Notes: generated from the letters alone by a model not told the origin. DNA of 9,191 bases from Streptomyces sp. NRRL WC-3549 (GCF_000721935.1 NZ_KL585423.1:90070-99260); one strand, 5' to 3'; positions 1 through 7,711 are shown, counted from the stretch's first letter. Numbers and translations are program-made.

Positions 1-25
1 GCTCAGAGATGTGTATAAGAGACAG
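1..25. other. Sequencing adapter (Nextera/Tn5 mosaic end) at contig edge
   Basis: Positions 7-25 are the complete 19-base Tn5 mosaic end AGATGTGTATAAGAGACAG used in tagmentation libraries. The bases before it also look like adapter. This is library sequence left in the assembly. It produces the typical spurious peptide starts MCIRDS and MYKRQ on the plus strand, and the spurious ending SYTHL on the minus strand. Native sequence begins at about position 26, so the minus-strand dehydrogenase that reaches this edge is cut by an artefact and does not end naturally. Confidence 0.97.
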
Positions 26-237
26 CCCCCACCGCGTCCAGGACGGCCGTCGTGCGGACGGTCGGCACGAGGACGGCACCGGCCTGTTCCAGGTTGTAGT
101 TGGCCAGGAAGTAGGTCTCCTGGAGGAACGCCCCCTGCGGCCCCGGTTCCACGAGCCGCAGGTCCCCGGCTTCCGGGTCGTGGACGTACGCACCCGGCTC
201 GACGCCCTCCACATGGCTGACGAAGGCGTACAGCCGG
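26..237 (-). CDS. SagB-type azoline dehydrogenase, C-terminal-domain fragment (partial)
   Basis: Read leftwards from 236, this stretch encodes RLYAFVSHVEG, then EPGAYVHDPE, FLANYNLEQAGAVLVP and TVRTTAVLDAVG, and then runs into adapter. The pattern, a strand LYxFVxxVxGVxPGxYxxDP followed by FLxNYNLxxAGxV, is typical of the second nitroreductase domain of TOMM SagB dehydrogenases, which oxidise azolines to azoles with FMN. It is very probably the continuation of the 253-1395 fragment. In family members this segment follows the QLSAVLAAC helix after only a few tens of residues. The frame is off by one relative to that fragment, and the joining bases are adapter, so an unknown number of codons is missing. 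The C-terminus lies beyond the window. The alternative, a misjoined second dehydrogenase gene, cannot be excluded from sequence alone. Confidence 0.8.
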
Positions 238-252
238 GTGTATAAGAGACAG
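238..252. other. Internal adapter remnant, probable misassembly junction
   Basis: GTGTATAAGAGACAG matches the last 15 bases of the Tn5 mosaic end seen at the window start, in the same orientation. It interrupts the dehydrogenase gene and shifts its frame. The flanks do not share the 9-bp duplication expected if two adjacent tagmentation fragments had been joined, so some genuine sequence is probably missing here. The four mosaic-end bases that would precede it (AGAT) are absent. Confidence 0.95.
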
Positions 253-1395
253 GTCCAGGGTCGTCGCCGCGCAGGCCGCGAGGACGGCCGACAGCTGGTC
301 CGGGATGACCGGGCGGGCCGCGTCGAAGCGGCCGAAGCTGCTGCGCCGCGAGCGCAGCACCCGGCGCACCGGGACCTCGGGGAACGCGGGCGGGGGCAGC
401 GGGACCCGGGTGCCGCCCAAGGGGGTGGGGAGGGCTGCGGCAGCGGCGAGGGCGCCGGGGGCGGGGCGGTCGGCGGCGTGCTCGGTGGTGGCGGTGTGCA
501 TGGCGCGGACCGTCGGGAACTCCAGGACCGTGCGGGAGCGTTCGACGTCGCGGTGCGCGACCGCCGGGTCGGGGCCGGCCGTGCCGCCGGTGCGCCCGGG
601 ACCGCCGTCCTGGCCCTCCCAGCGCAGCGGGACGACGGCGAAGACGGCCTCCTGGGTCCCGGTGGTGCCGAGCAGTCCGTTGAGCCGGGGCTCGTCGAAC
701 CACAGCACCGGCGCGGTCCGCAGCCCGCGGGCGGCGGCCCAGATCTTCCAGGTCTGCGCGACGGTGCCCAGGTCGGTGGAGACCACGTGGTACGAGAAGC
801 TGTTGTACTTGAAGGTGTTCTGCCAGTACTTCACGCCCAGGATCAGGTACTGGTCGGTCTCCAGCGCCTCGGCGGGCGCGTCCGGTCCCAGCGCCTCGCG
901 GACCCGGTCCGTGACGTCACCGGTCAGCAGCCGCTGCAGGGCGTGCCGGTGGACGTCGTAGTGGTGGACGCCGGGGGTGAGCGGGCCGGACGGGCCGGAC
1001 GCCCAGGACAGGGTGACCGGGTAGAGCCCGCCGCCGCCCGCGGTGCCCCGGGACCAGTTGGCGTGGGTGTAGAAGGGCAGGCCGGAGAGGTCGCTGTTGG
1101 CCTGGACGCCCAGCCGGCGGCCGGTCAGCCCGTAGGAGTCCTTGAGCATCGCGGCCAGCAGCGGCAGCGTGAACCCCGTGGCGCGGCCGTGCGCTCCGTC
1201 TGCCTCCGGGAGGAGACCGGGTGCCGCCGGGGGGTCGGGCAGGTCGTCGCCGTCCGGCAGGGCGTAGGCCTCCACGCCCGGGTGGAACTTCCCCTTGCGT
1301 GGGCCGTCGGCCCAGTCGGGGACGAAGTCGGCGGGTTCCATCGGGACGCGGCCCCGGTGCAGGACGGCGTCGGCGTACTCGTGGGCGTACCCCAT
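253..1395 (-). CDS. SagB-type TOMM azoline dehydrogenase, N-terminal part (partial, broken by adapter)
   Basis: 381 codons are readable before the adapter. Family role: FMN-dependent oxidation of thiazoline and oxazoline rings on the RiPP precursor to aromatic thiazoles and oxazoles, in the cytoplasm together with the cyclodehydratase. The N-terminus (EYADAVLHRGRVPMEPADF at residues 6-24) is the usual SagB opening. A first nitroreductase-like domain spans about 80-260. It contains RGTAGGGGLYPV at 116-127, the counterpart of the R-x-PSgGaxyP flavin loop, and GVKYWQNTFKYNSFSYHVV at 187-205. The Lys-Tyr pair at 196-197 resembles the KY motif of McbC and BcerB dehydrogenases. A Pro/Ala-rich linker (about 305-345) leads to a second nitroreductase domain starting VRRVLRSRRSSFGRF at 343-357, cut at residue 381. 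The ATG at 1395 has GAAAGGGG nine bases upstream. The gene follows YcaO after 44 bp and is probably in the same operon. Confidence 0.88.
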
Positions 1396-1439
1396 GGGGC
1401 CGGACCCCTTTCGGATGGGCGTGCGGTGCGGACGGGCCG

Positions 1440-3368
1440 TCACGGGAACGGGTGGGGTGCGGGGTTGAGGCCGGCCGCGGTCAGCGTGGTGCGCATCCGG
1501 GGCATGTGGCGGGCGCGCTGGCGGGACCAGCCGAAGTCGATGGGGAGCAGTCCGGGCACCAGGACCTTCACCGTGTGCAGCCCGAGGGCGCGCTGCTCGG
1601 GCAGGGTCTGGTCGACGACGACCACGTCGAACCCGGCGGCGGTGACGGCGGCCACCGCGCGCAGCAGGTCCTCACGGAGGTCCGGGGCGGCGGGGGCACC
1701 GTCGGCGTCGGGCCACCGCAGGTCGGCCACCCGCAGCGGCGGGCGGGGGGACGGCTGGCGCAGCAGGAAGTCGGCGTGCCGCCCCATCGCCGGGACCCCG
1801 TAGACCAGCGGGTGGTCGTGGAGCGTGGTGACCAGCGAGAAGTCCTCCGCCATGGCCCGCAGCCGGGCCTCGTCGCGCCGGGTCCGGCCGACCAGGTTGA
1901 CCGAGTCGGTGGCGATCTCGCAGAGCGCCGAGTCCAGCGCGGACTCCGGGTCGAGGCCCGCGCCCGCCCCGAAGCACATCCGGCCGGTGCCGCCGTCGAA
2001 GCGTTCGGCGACGGCGGTGACCACGGGGACGGGGAACCCGATCCGGGTGTCGAAGAAGCGGGCCCGGTAGCCGTACATGGCGAGCCGGTCCACCATGTGC
2101 CGGGTGGAGCAGCGGGTGCTGGTCGCGGGGTCGATCTCCCGCAGCGGTACCCGGCCGTACCAGGCCAGCAGGAAGGCGTCCCGTTCGACGACCTCCATCA
2201 GCCCGAAGTAGGCGGCCTCCGCCGTACTGCCGCCGGAGGCGCAGCCGTTGGAGCTCTCCTGCACGAAGCGGTGCTCCAGACCGGGCGCGTGGTAGTAGCC
2301 GAGGACCTCGGGGACCGGGCGGGGCCTGCCGTCGCGGAGGGACCAGCCCCACACCCAGGGGATCTCCCGGTCGGGGGTGAAGGGGCGCACCCGCGGGTTG
2401 TCCCGGTAGAACTCCTCGGAGTACAGGCCCGTCTCCCGCGGGTCGACGGCGTCCGGGCCGAGGTCGTCGAGGGAGGCGGTGAGGGCGGTGGTCTTCCCCC
2501 GGGCGCGCATCCCGGCGTACCGCTCCAGCCCCTCCAGCACGCCGATGCCCAGACTGTGCGCGTAGGTCCCGGCGTGGCCGCCCCAGAACGTCTCGCGCAG
2601 GTACTCCCCGGAGCGGGTGGAGAAGCAGCCGACGGTGGCGGAGGTGGTGGTGGAGGCGACGTCGCAGATCACGGAGGGCCCGAGCGCCCCCCAGTGCGGG
2701 TTGGCGAAGGCGTCCACGGGCAGCCGGTAGTCCTCGACGGGCCGTGTCCGGAAGGCTCCGGGCCGGTACTTCGGCGCGGGTTCCAGGGGGAGTTCGGCGG
2801 CCTCGGCGGTGTCCGGTCCGGGTGCGCCGCAGGCCGGGCACTCCGGGTCGGGGACGAGCGGGTGGCTGCGGACGGTCAGGGCCTCCAGGTCCAGCAGGTG
2901 CACCCTCGGGTACGGTCCGGGGGCCGGTTCCCGGGCGGCGAGCCCGGCGAGCAGCGCGGCCACGGCGGTGGCGGCGAACGGGGTGGCGTACGGCCAGTCC
3001 CCCACCGACCGGGTCTCCGAGCCGCGTTCGAGTCCTTCGCGCAGGGACACCGTGCGCACGCCCTGCCACCGCCGCGCCAGGCAGGTCCCGCAGCCGGCGG
3101 TCCGGCCCTCGGCGGGCCACGGTCCGACCAGCACCTGGCGCCCGTACAGGTGGACGGGGACGTGCGAACCGGGCGCGGGGGCGCCGGGGCCGTCCGCGTA
3201 GGCGTCGCCGACGCCGAGGGGCGCCAGGGCCACCGCGGGACCGTCCGCACCGGCCAGGACCTCGTCGAGGGCGGCGCGCAGGGCACCGCCGAACCGGCGG
3301 GTGGACCCGGCCCGCGCGGTGGGGCGCACGGTGACCGGGCCGGGCGGGGCCGTGGGCTCAGCCGGCAT
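1440..3368 (-). CDS. YcaO-domain azoline-forming cyclodehydratase (TOMM protein D)
   Basis: 642 residues. Role: ATP-dependent cyclodehydration of Cys/Ser/Thr in a ribosomal peptide to thiazolines or oxazolines, working with the adjacent leader-binding protein. Residues 65-185 resemble the C-terminal half of a ThiF-like E1 fold with a tetracysteine zinc site (C93/C96 and C177/C180). Residues 230-642 form the YcaO domain. Visible ATP/Mg motifs are GVLEGLERY at 276-284 (E279, E282, R283), SSNGCASGG at 372-380 followed by GLMEVVERDAF at 389-399 (E392, E395, R396), and ALCEIA with E484. The C-terminus NPAPHPFP (635-642) is the proline-rich PxPxP tail needed for activity in azoline-forming YcaO proteins. 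All key residues are present, so the enzyme should be active. The ATG at 3368 lies inside the end of the upstream gene (11-bp overlap), which suggests translational coupling. The exact gene name depends on the product, which is unknown. Confidence 0.95.
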   Translation of the reverse strand: MPAEPTAPPGPVTVRPTARAGSTRRFGGALRAALDEVLAGADGPAVALAPLGVGDAYADGPGAPAPGSHVPVHLYGRQVLVGPWPAEGRTAGCGTCLARRWQGVRTVSLREGLERGSETRSVGDWPYATPFAATAVAALLAGLAAREPAPGPYPRVHLLDLEALTVRSHPLVPDPECPACGAPGPDTAEAAELPLEPAPKYRPGAFRTRPVEDYRLPVDAFANPHWGALGPSVICDVASTTTSATVGCFSTRSGEYLRETFWGGHAGTYAHSLGIGVLEGLERYAGMRARGKTTALTASLDDLGPDAVDPRETGLYSEEFYRDNPRVRPFTPDREIPWVWGWSLRDGRPRPVPEVLGYYHAPGLEHRFVQESSNGCASGGSTAEAAYFGLMEVVERDAFLLAWYGRVPLREIDPATSTRCSTRHMVDRLAMYGYRARFFDTRIGFPVPVVTAVAERFDGGTGRMCFGAGAGLDPESALDSALCEIATDSVNLVGRTRRDEARLRAMAEDFSLVTTLHDHPLVYGVPAMGRHADFLLRQPSPRPPLRVADLRWPDADGAPAAPDLREDLLRAVAAVTAAGFDVVVVDQTLPEQRALGLHTVKVLVPGLLPIDFGWSRQRARHMPRMRTTLTAAGLNPAPHPFP

Positions 3369-5622
3369 CGGTGACCGCCCGGGTGAGCAGGACGCGGACG
3401 GTGTGGATGCCCGCGGTGGGCAGGTCGGCGGCGTGGGTGGGCACCACCAGGGCGTCGCGGCCGTCGGCGGCGAGACGCTCCAGGATCCGGGTCCGGCCCA
3501 CGGGCCCGTCGGGGCCGGCGGCGGGCCCGTCGGCGGTGAGCGGGATCAGCGCGGCGTCCAGGTCGCGCAGGAGCGGGTCACCGGTGTCCGCGGCCGTACC
3601 GGTCGGCCCGTCCTCAGCGGCCAGCTGCACCGCGCCGAGCAGGTCGCGTACGGCGTCCACGGCGGCGGCCGTGAGGTCCAGGGCGGCACCCACCGACCAG
3701 CGGGCGGGGCCCTGGGCGCGCTGGTCGCCCGTGGTCCTGGCGAGGACCACCGAGGCGCCGGAGCACGGGCGTTCACCGAGGTCGAGCAGTTCCACCGGGA
3801 CGCCGAGGTGGGCGGCGGAGCGCAGCAGGAACGTCGTCTCGGGGTCGTCCCCGAAGGCCGCGGGCCTGATCACCCGTACCTCCCCGTCCCCCCGGACGGC
3901 CCGGCGCAGGGCGTCGTGGGCGAGGGCCGAGAGCAGACCGGCCGCGGCGGCCTCCGGCAGGTCGGCGCCCGCGCCCGCACCGGCCCGGGTCGGCTCGAAG
4001 CGGCGGTCGGCGTTGTCCGCGCCGAAGGGGCGCACGGCGCCCGCGGGCACCCGTACCGCCTCCTTGGTGACGAGCGAGGTGGCGAGGGTCCACACCGGGA
4101 CCGCCCCGGTGCCGCCGGTGCCCGAGGCGATCGTGAGCGCGTCCGGGGCGACGGCGGGCAGCCCGCCGGCCGTCGCGTGCTCGGGTGCGGGGGCTCGGGG
4201 CACGAGGTGCTCGGCGTAGACGGTGGCGGCGGCGTTCAGGGCCCGCAGCCGGGCCCCGGCGGTGTGGTGCACGTCGAAGGCGGTGACGGTCCGCGCGCCG
4301 CCGGGCAGGCCGAGGACGACGGCGCCCACCTTCAGCGGTGTCTGCGTCAGCGGCTCGTCCGCGTACCGGGTGAACACCCCGGCGTGCGGGCGGACGAGCG
4401 CGGAGCGGCGCTCCAGCTCGGCGAGCGGGCCCTGGGCGGCGTCGTCGTCGGGGGCGGTGGCGACGGTCGGGAGGAACGCCGGGCGGGCGGGGGCGGCGGC
4501 CAGGTCGACCGGCTCGGCCTCCGGTGCGCCGGGGGCGGCGCAGAACGGGCAGCGGGGGTGCGGCAGCAGGGGTTCCGAGACGACGTCGAAGGAGTCCATG
4601 TCCTGGATCAGCAGCTGCCCCCGGGTCTCGGCCGGCAGCGCCCCGGTGACGAGCCGGAACACCTCGTACCCGAGCAGGTTGCCGAGCATCGCGGCGAGCG
4701 GGCCCGCGGGCTGCGCCCCCGGGGTGCCGGTGCCCAGCGCCAGCCCGCTCCACAGCCCGGCCGCCGCCGGGCCGCCGGACGCGCCCAGCCGCAGGGCGGC
4801 GCAGGACCAGCAGCCCGTCGAACCGGGGGTCGCCACCGGCCCGACGACGGCCCGTCCGCCGAACGTCCAGGCCGGCAGCAGCGTCCGGCCTTCCGGGACG
4901 CCCTCCCGGAGCAGCGGCAGCACGGTGCCCGGTACGCCGGGGCCGAAGGCGGGGACGACGACGTCATACCCGTCGTACGCCGCCCAGCCCGCCGGGCGCG
5001 CGCCGGCTCCCGGCAGCACCGCGATCTCGACGGGGCAGTCCTGTCCGGCCAGTTCGGCGGCCTCCTGGTGGACCGTGGCGAACTCCTCGGCCGGCACACC
5101 GCCGGAACCGTCCACGAGGGCCGGTTCCACGGCGACGGCCGCGCAGCCGTTGCGCACCAGGGACAGGACGCACCAGCGGGCCGCCGGGCCGTCGCCGAGC
5201 ACGGCGACCCGGGTGGCGCGGAAGCGGGCGAAGCGGGCGTCCGCGTCGTCGGCGTAGTGGTCGACGTAGGCGATCTGCTGCGCGAAGCGGGCGGCCGGGG
5301 CCGGCGCGGTCACCAGGGCGCCGCCGGTCTCGTCGGGGCCGGGCACGGGGCGGGCGAAGCCGCGTGCGTAGAGCGCCTTCACCAACTCGCCGACCATGGC
5401 CCTCTGGCGCTCCCCGAAGCCCTGGCATATCTCGTCGACGGTTCTGCTGCCGTCCAGGTGCGGGACCAGGAGGGTGGCGAACCGGTAACCGGACTTGGCG
5501 GTGAGCTGGAACCCGCCGTCGGCGTTGTGGAAGATCACGCCGTCGGGTGTCTCGGTGAACAGGACGTCGCGACGGACTCGGGGCCGGGTTCCGGCGGTCT
5601 CTGCGTACGGCGATGTTGCCAT
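3358..5622 (-). CDS. ThiF-like TOMM leader-peptide-binding partner with RRE and a decayed YcaO-like C-terminal region
   Basis: 754 residues from the ATG at 5622, chosen because GAGGTG lies ten bases upstream and the RRE begins just inside. An open frame continues further upstream but lacks family features. Residues 18-95 (DVLFTETPDGVIFHNADGGF onward) form a PqqD-like winged-helix RRE expected to bind the precursor leader. Residues 112-365 are a ThiF/E1-like domain of the ocin-ThiF type: a degenerate nucleotide loop VAVLGDGPAAR (139-149) and a zinc tetracysteine C271/C274 plus C358/C361. Residues from about 395 to 754 align in order with the neighbouring YcaO protein but lack its ATP ligands (see findings), so this region looks structural. 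Role by family: the partner that delivers leader-bound substrate to the YcaO enzyme. It is the first biosynthetic gene after the SARP gene (148-bp gap) and overlaps ycaO by 11 bp. Confidence 0.92.
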   Translation of the reverse strand: MATSPYAETAGTRPRVRRDVLFTETPDGVIFHNADGGFQLTAKSGYRFATLLVPHLDGSRTVDEICQGFGERQRAMVGELVKALYARGFARPVPGPDETGGALVTAPAPAARFAQQIAYVDHYADDADARFARFRATRVAVLGDGPAARWCVLSLVRNGCAAVAVEPALVDGSGGVPAEEFATVHQEAAELAGQDCPVEIAVLPGAGARPAGWAAYDGYDVVVPAFGPGVPGTVLPLLREGVPEGRTLLPAWTFGGRAVVGPVATPGSTGCWSCAALRLGASGGPAAAGLWSGLALGTGTPGAQPAGPLAAMLGNLLGYEVFRLVTGALPAETRGQLLIQDMDSFDVVSEPLLPHPRCPFCAAPGAPEAEPVDLAAAPARPAFLPTVATAPDDDAAQGPLAELERRSALVRPHAGVFTRYADEPLTQTPLKVGAVVLGLPGGARTVTAFDVHHTAGARLRALNAAATVYAEHLVPRAPAPEHATAGGLPAVAPDALTIASGTGGTGAVPVWTLATSLVTKEAVRVPAGAVRPFGADNADRRFEPTRAGAGAGADLPEAAAAGLLSALAHDALRRAVRGDGEVRVIRPAAFGDDPETTFLLRSAAHLGVPVELLDLGERPCSGASVVLARTTGDQRAQGPARWSVGAALDLTAAAVDAVRDLLGAVQLAAEDGPTGTAADTGDPLLRDLDAALIPLTADGPAAGPDGPVGRTRILERLAADGRDALVVPTHAADLPTAGIHTVRVLLTRAVTDAG

Positions 5623-5632
5623 GCGTGCGTCA

Positions 5633-5638
5633 CACCTC
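5633..5638 (-). promoter_or_regulatory. Ribosome binding site deciding the ThiF-like gene start
   Basis: GAGGTG on the minus strand, ten bases before the ATG at 5622. It supports this start over in-frame codons further upstream, which would run into the SARP gene and add a Pro/Arg-rich extension with no family match. Confidence 0.5.
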
Positions 5639-5660
5639 GTGGTCTGGGGACGGGTCGGAC

Positions 5661-5677
5661 GGCCCGGGGTCCGGGCC
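5661..5677. repeat. Perfect inverted repeat in the SARP to ThiF-like gap
   Basis: Seven-base arms GGCCCGG and CCGGGCC separated by three bases, all G/C in the arms. It lies in the 148-bp gap (5623-5770) between the SARP stop and the ThiF-like start. There is no T-run on either side, so a simple intrinsic terminator is not supported. A partial terminator, attenuator or processing hairpin, or an operator palindrome, are all possible. The rest of the gap is low-complexity GC sequence in which I see no convincing promoter hexamers. Confidence 0.45.
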
Positions 5678-5770
5678 TGGCCTGTGCTGGGGCGTCGTTC
5701 GGGTGGGTCGGGGGCCGCCGGACGCGTGCGTGCGGCGGGGTTCGTGTGCTGCCGCGCCGCCGGCGTGCCG

Positions 5771-7705
5771 TCAGCGCAGGGCGGCCGGCCTGGGACGGCC
5801 CGCCGGGGTCTCCTCGCGCCGGGGCGGGCGCAGCGGGGCCGGTACGCGGTCGACGGACGGCGCGGTGGCACGGCGGGCGTGGGCCCGGAGCAGCTCGTGC
5901 ATCCAGAAGGACCCCGGCCTCCCCTCCTCCAGGAGGCCGGCGTCGAGGAGGCGTTCCAGTACCTCCTCGGCCGTCTCCTCGGGGATCGTGAGGACGGCGG
6001 CGGCACGGGCGGCGGTCAGGGCCTGGTGCGCCGACGCGCCGAGCCGCAGATGGGCCTCGGCCAGCGCCGTGGGCAGCCGTCCCAGGGCCTCGTCCAGTGT
6101 CAGCGGTACGGACATGCGGGGGTCGTCCGCCAGGGTGAGCCGGGCGGGCAGGTCGCGCCGCAGCCAGTCGGCGCAGTCGGCCGGGCGCAGCCGGGGCCGG
6201 GTGAGCAGCCGGGCGGCGGCGATCCGCAGGGCGAGGGGGTGGTGCCCGCACACGGAGGCGAGGAGCAGGGCCGCCGACGGCTCGTCCCCGATCCGTTCCC
6301 GGCCGAGCACGGCGGTGAGCAGGGCGTGCGACTCCTCGGGTTCCAGCGCGCCGATCCGGTGGACGGTGCCGCCGTGGGTGGCGACGAGCGCGGCCAGTCC
6401 CATCCGGCTGGTGACGATCGCGGCGCCCGCGTGGGCGGTCAGCAGCGGACGGACCTGGTCGGGGTGGACCGCGTCGTCGAGGACGAGGAGGGTGCGGCCG
6501 GACCCGGCGCCGGGTCCCGAAGGCAGTGTCCGGCCGAGTGCGTCCGCGGCCTCCCGTGCCGACAGCGGCGTGCCGTCGGGACGGGTCAGCGGCAGCAGCA
6601 GGCAGCCTCCCGGGTAATGGGCGCGCACCAGGTGTGCGACGTGCAGGGCCAGCGCGGTCTTGCCGATGCCGGGTGCCCCGGAGAGCACCGCCACCGATGA
6701 GCGCCCCGGGGCGCCGTCACCGGGCCCGACGACGCCTGATACGTCATGACGTGGCGTCAGCAGCTCGACCAGGGCCTCCACTTCACGCGCCCGCCCGGTG
6801 AAGCACGGCACGGTGGGGAGGGGGGCCGCCACCGCTTCGGCCGGCCGCTCGTGACGGTGCGCCGGTTCCTCCCGCTCCCGATCCGCGGCGGCGGCCGTCC
6901 CCGCCCCGTCCGCGGTGCCCCCGGTGACGGGCGTGAGCGCGACGGGGACACGGCCCGTGTCGGGGGTTCCGAGGTCGTCGCCGCGCAGGATGGCCAGTTC
7001 CAGCCGCTGGAGTTCGGCTCGGGGATCGACGCCGAGCTCCTCCCGCAGATGGCCCTTGATCCGGCGGTACTCGGCGAGCGCCTCGGTCTGCCGGCCGGTC
7101 CGGTAGAGGGCCTCCACCAGCTGCCCGGCGAACCGCTCGTGAGCCGGGTATACGCGCGTAACCTCCCAAAGATCAAAGAGGGTCTCGCGGCAGCGGCCGT
7201 GCTCCAGCTCGATGTCGCAGACCCGCTCCAGCACCCTCAGCCGCTCCTCCGCGAGCCTCGGCACCTCGTCCCGGTGCAGGAGTTCGGAGGGCACGTTGGC
7301 CAGGAGCGGCCCCTGCCACAGGGCGAGAGCGGCCCGCAGGGCGTACGGCTCGGACTCCGCGCCGGACGCGGCGGCCCGGTCGACGAGACGGCGGAAGTGC
7401 AGCAGGTCGAGGGTCTCCGCGTCGGCCTCGATGCGGTATCCGCCGGCGACGGCCACGACGGACTGGTCCTCGATGCCGTACTTGGCGAAGATCCGGCGCA
7501 GGCGCAGCACACAGCTCTGGAGCGCCGCCTTGGCCGTCGTCGGCTGCTCCTCTCCCCAGACCACGCCCCGCAGATGATCGGTGGAGACCACCGATCCGGG
7601 CCGGAGGAGCAGCGCGGCCAGCAGCGAGGTCGGCTTGGAGGGCGGGAGCACCACGACGTCCCGCCCGTCGGTGATGCTCAATGGCCCGAGCAGTTGGAAT
7701 CGCAC
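5771..7705 (-). CDS. AfsR/SARP-family transcriptional activator with NB-ARC ATPase domain
   Basis: 644 residues. Role: probable pathway-specific DNA-binding activator of the azole-RiPP operon. Residues 1-95 are an OmpR-like winged-helix domain (MRFQLLGPLSI, PPSKPTSLLAALLL, GGYRIE). Residues 100-242 are the bacterial transcriptional activation domain (LLHFRRLVDRA to GVDPRAELQRLE). After an Ala/Pro/Glu-rich linker (243-298), an NB-ARC/STAND ATPase spans 300-612: CFTGRAREVEAL, Walker A GAPGIGKT (343-350), Walker B LLVLDD (406-411), GHHPLALRI (487-495) and a closing MHELLRAHAR (602-611). It ends soon after, with no TPR array, so it is shorter than full AfsR-like proteins of about 900-1000 residues. 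The start is GTG at 7705, with AAGGGGG six bases upstream. I noticed no in-frame TTA leucine codon, so bldA dependence is not indicated. It sits between the exported-peptide gene and the biosynthetic genes. Confidence 0.94.
   Translation of the reverse strand: MRFQLLGPLSITDGRDVVVLPPSKPTSLLAALLLRPGSVVSTDHLRGVVWGEEQPTTAKAALQSCVLRLRRIFAKYGIEDQSVVAVAGGYRIEADAETLDLLHFRRLVDRAAASGAESEPYALRAALALWQGPLLANVPSELLHRDEVPRLAEERLRVLERVCDIELEHGRCRETLFDLWEVTRVYPAHERFAGQLVEALYRTGRQTEALAEYRRIKGHLREELGVDPRAELQRLELAILRGDDLGTPDTGRVPVALTPVTGGTADGAGTAAAADREREEPAHRHERPAEAVAAPLPTVPCFTGRAREVEALVELLTPRHDVSGVVGPGDGAPGRSSVAVLSGAPGIGKTALALHVAHLVRAHYPGGCLLLPLTRPDGTPLSAREAADALGRTLPSGPGAGSGRTLLVLDDAVHPDQVRPLLTAHAGAAIVTSRMGLAALVATHGGTVHRIGALEPEESHALLTAVLGRERIGDEPSAALLLASVCGHHPLALRIAAARLLTRPRLRPADCADWLRRDLPARLTLADDPRMSVPLTLDEALGRLPTALAEAHLRLGASAHQALTAARAAAVLTIPEETAEEVLERLLDAGLLEEGRPGSFWMHELLRAHARRATAPSVDRVPAPLRPPRREETPAGRPRPAALR
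6741..6752. repeat. 12-bp perfect palindrome inside the SARP gene
   Basis: ACGTCATGACGT reads identically on both strands. It lies in the linker-proximal part of the NB-ARC coding region (around residues His320-Val322). It is more A/T-balanced than its surroundings. It may be chance within coding sequence or an intragenic operator. No further evidence is visible. Confidence 0.3.
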
Positions 7706-7711
7706 CGTCGT

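Noticed and set aside
238..1803. Long plus-strand open frame (521 codons) starting MYKRQ
   Set aside because: Its start is adapter sequence, and it is an antisense shadow of the dehydrogenase and YcaO genes, with low-complexity Gly/Arg/Val-rich protein and no family features.
1221..3374. 717-codon plus-strand open frame opposite YcaO
   Set aside because: It is antisense to a gene with complete YcaO motifs. Long antisense frames are expected in GC-rich DNA, and the protein is Gly/Arg/Val-rich without motifs.
5641..5770. SARP-type heptamer repeats in the gap before the ThiF-like gene
   Set aside because: Loose 11-base periodicities such as CGGCACG/CGGCGCG are visible, but the region is low-complexity GC and the units match too poorly to call.
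3301..5991. 896-codon plus-strand open frame opposite the ThiF-like gene
   Set aside because: It is an antisense shadow with repetitive composition. The minus strand encodes RRE, ThiF and zinc motifs in one frame.
5623..6006. Upstream extension of the ThiF-like frame to 6006
   Set aside because: It would overlap the SARP gene and add 128 Pro/Arg-rich residues with no similarity. The ATG at 5622 has its own ribosome binding site and directly precedes the RRE.
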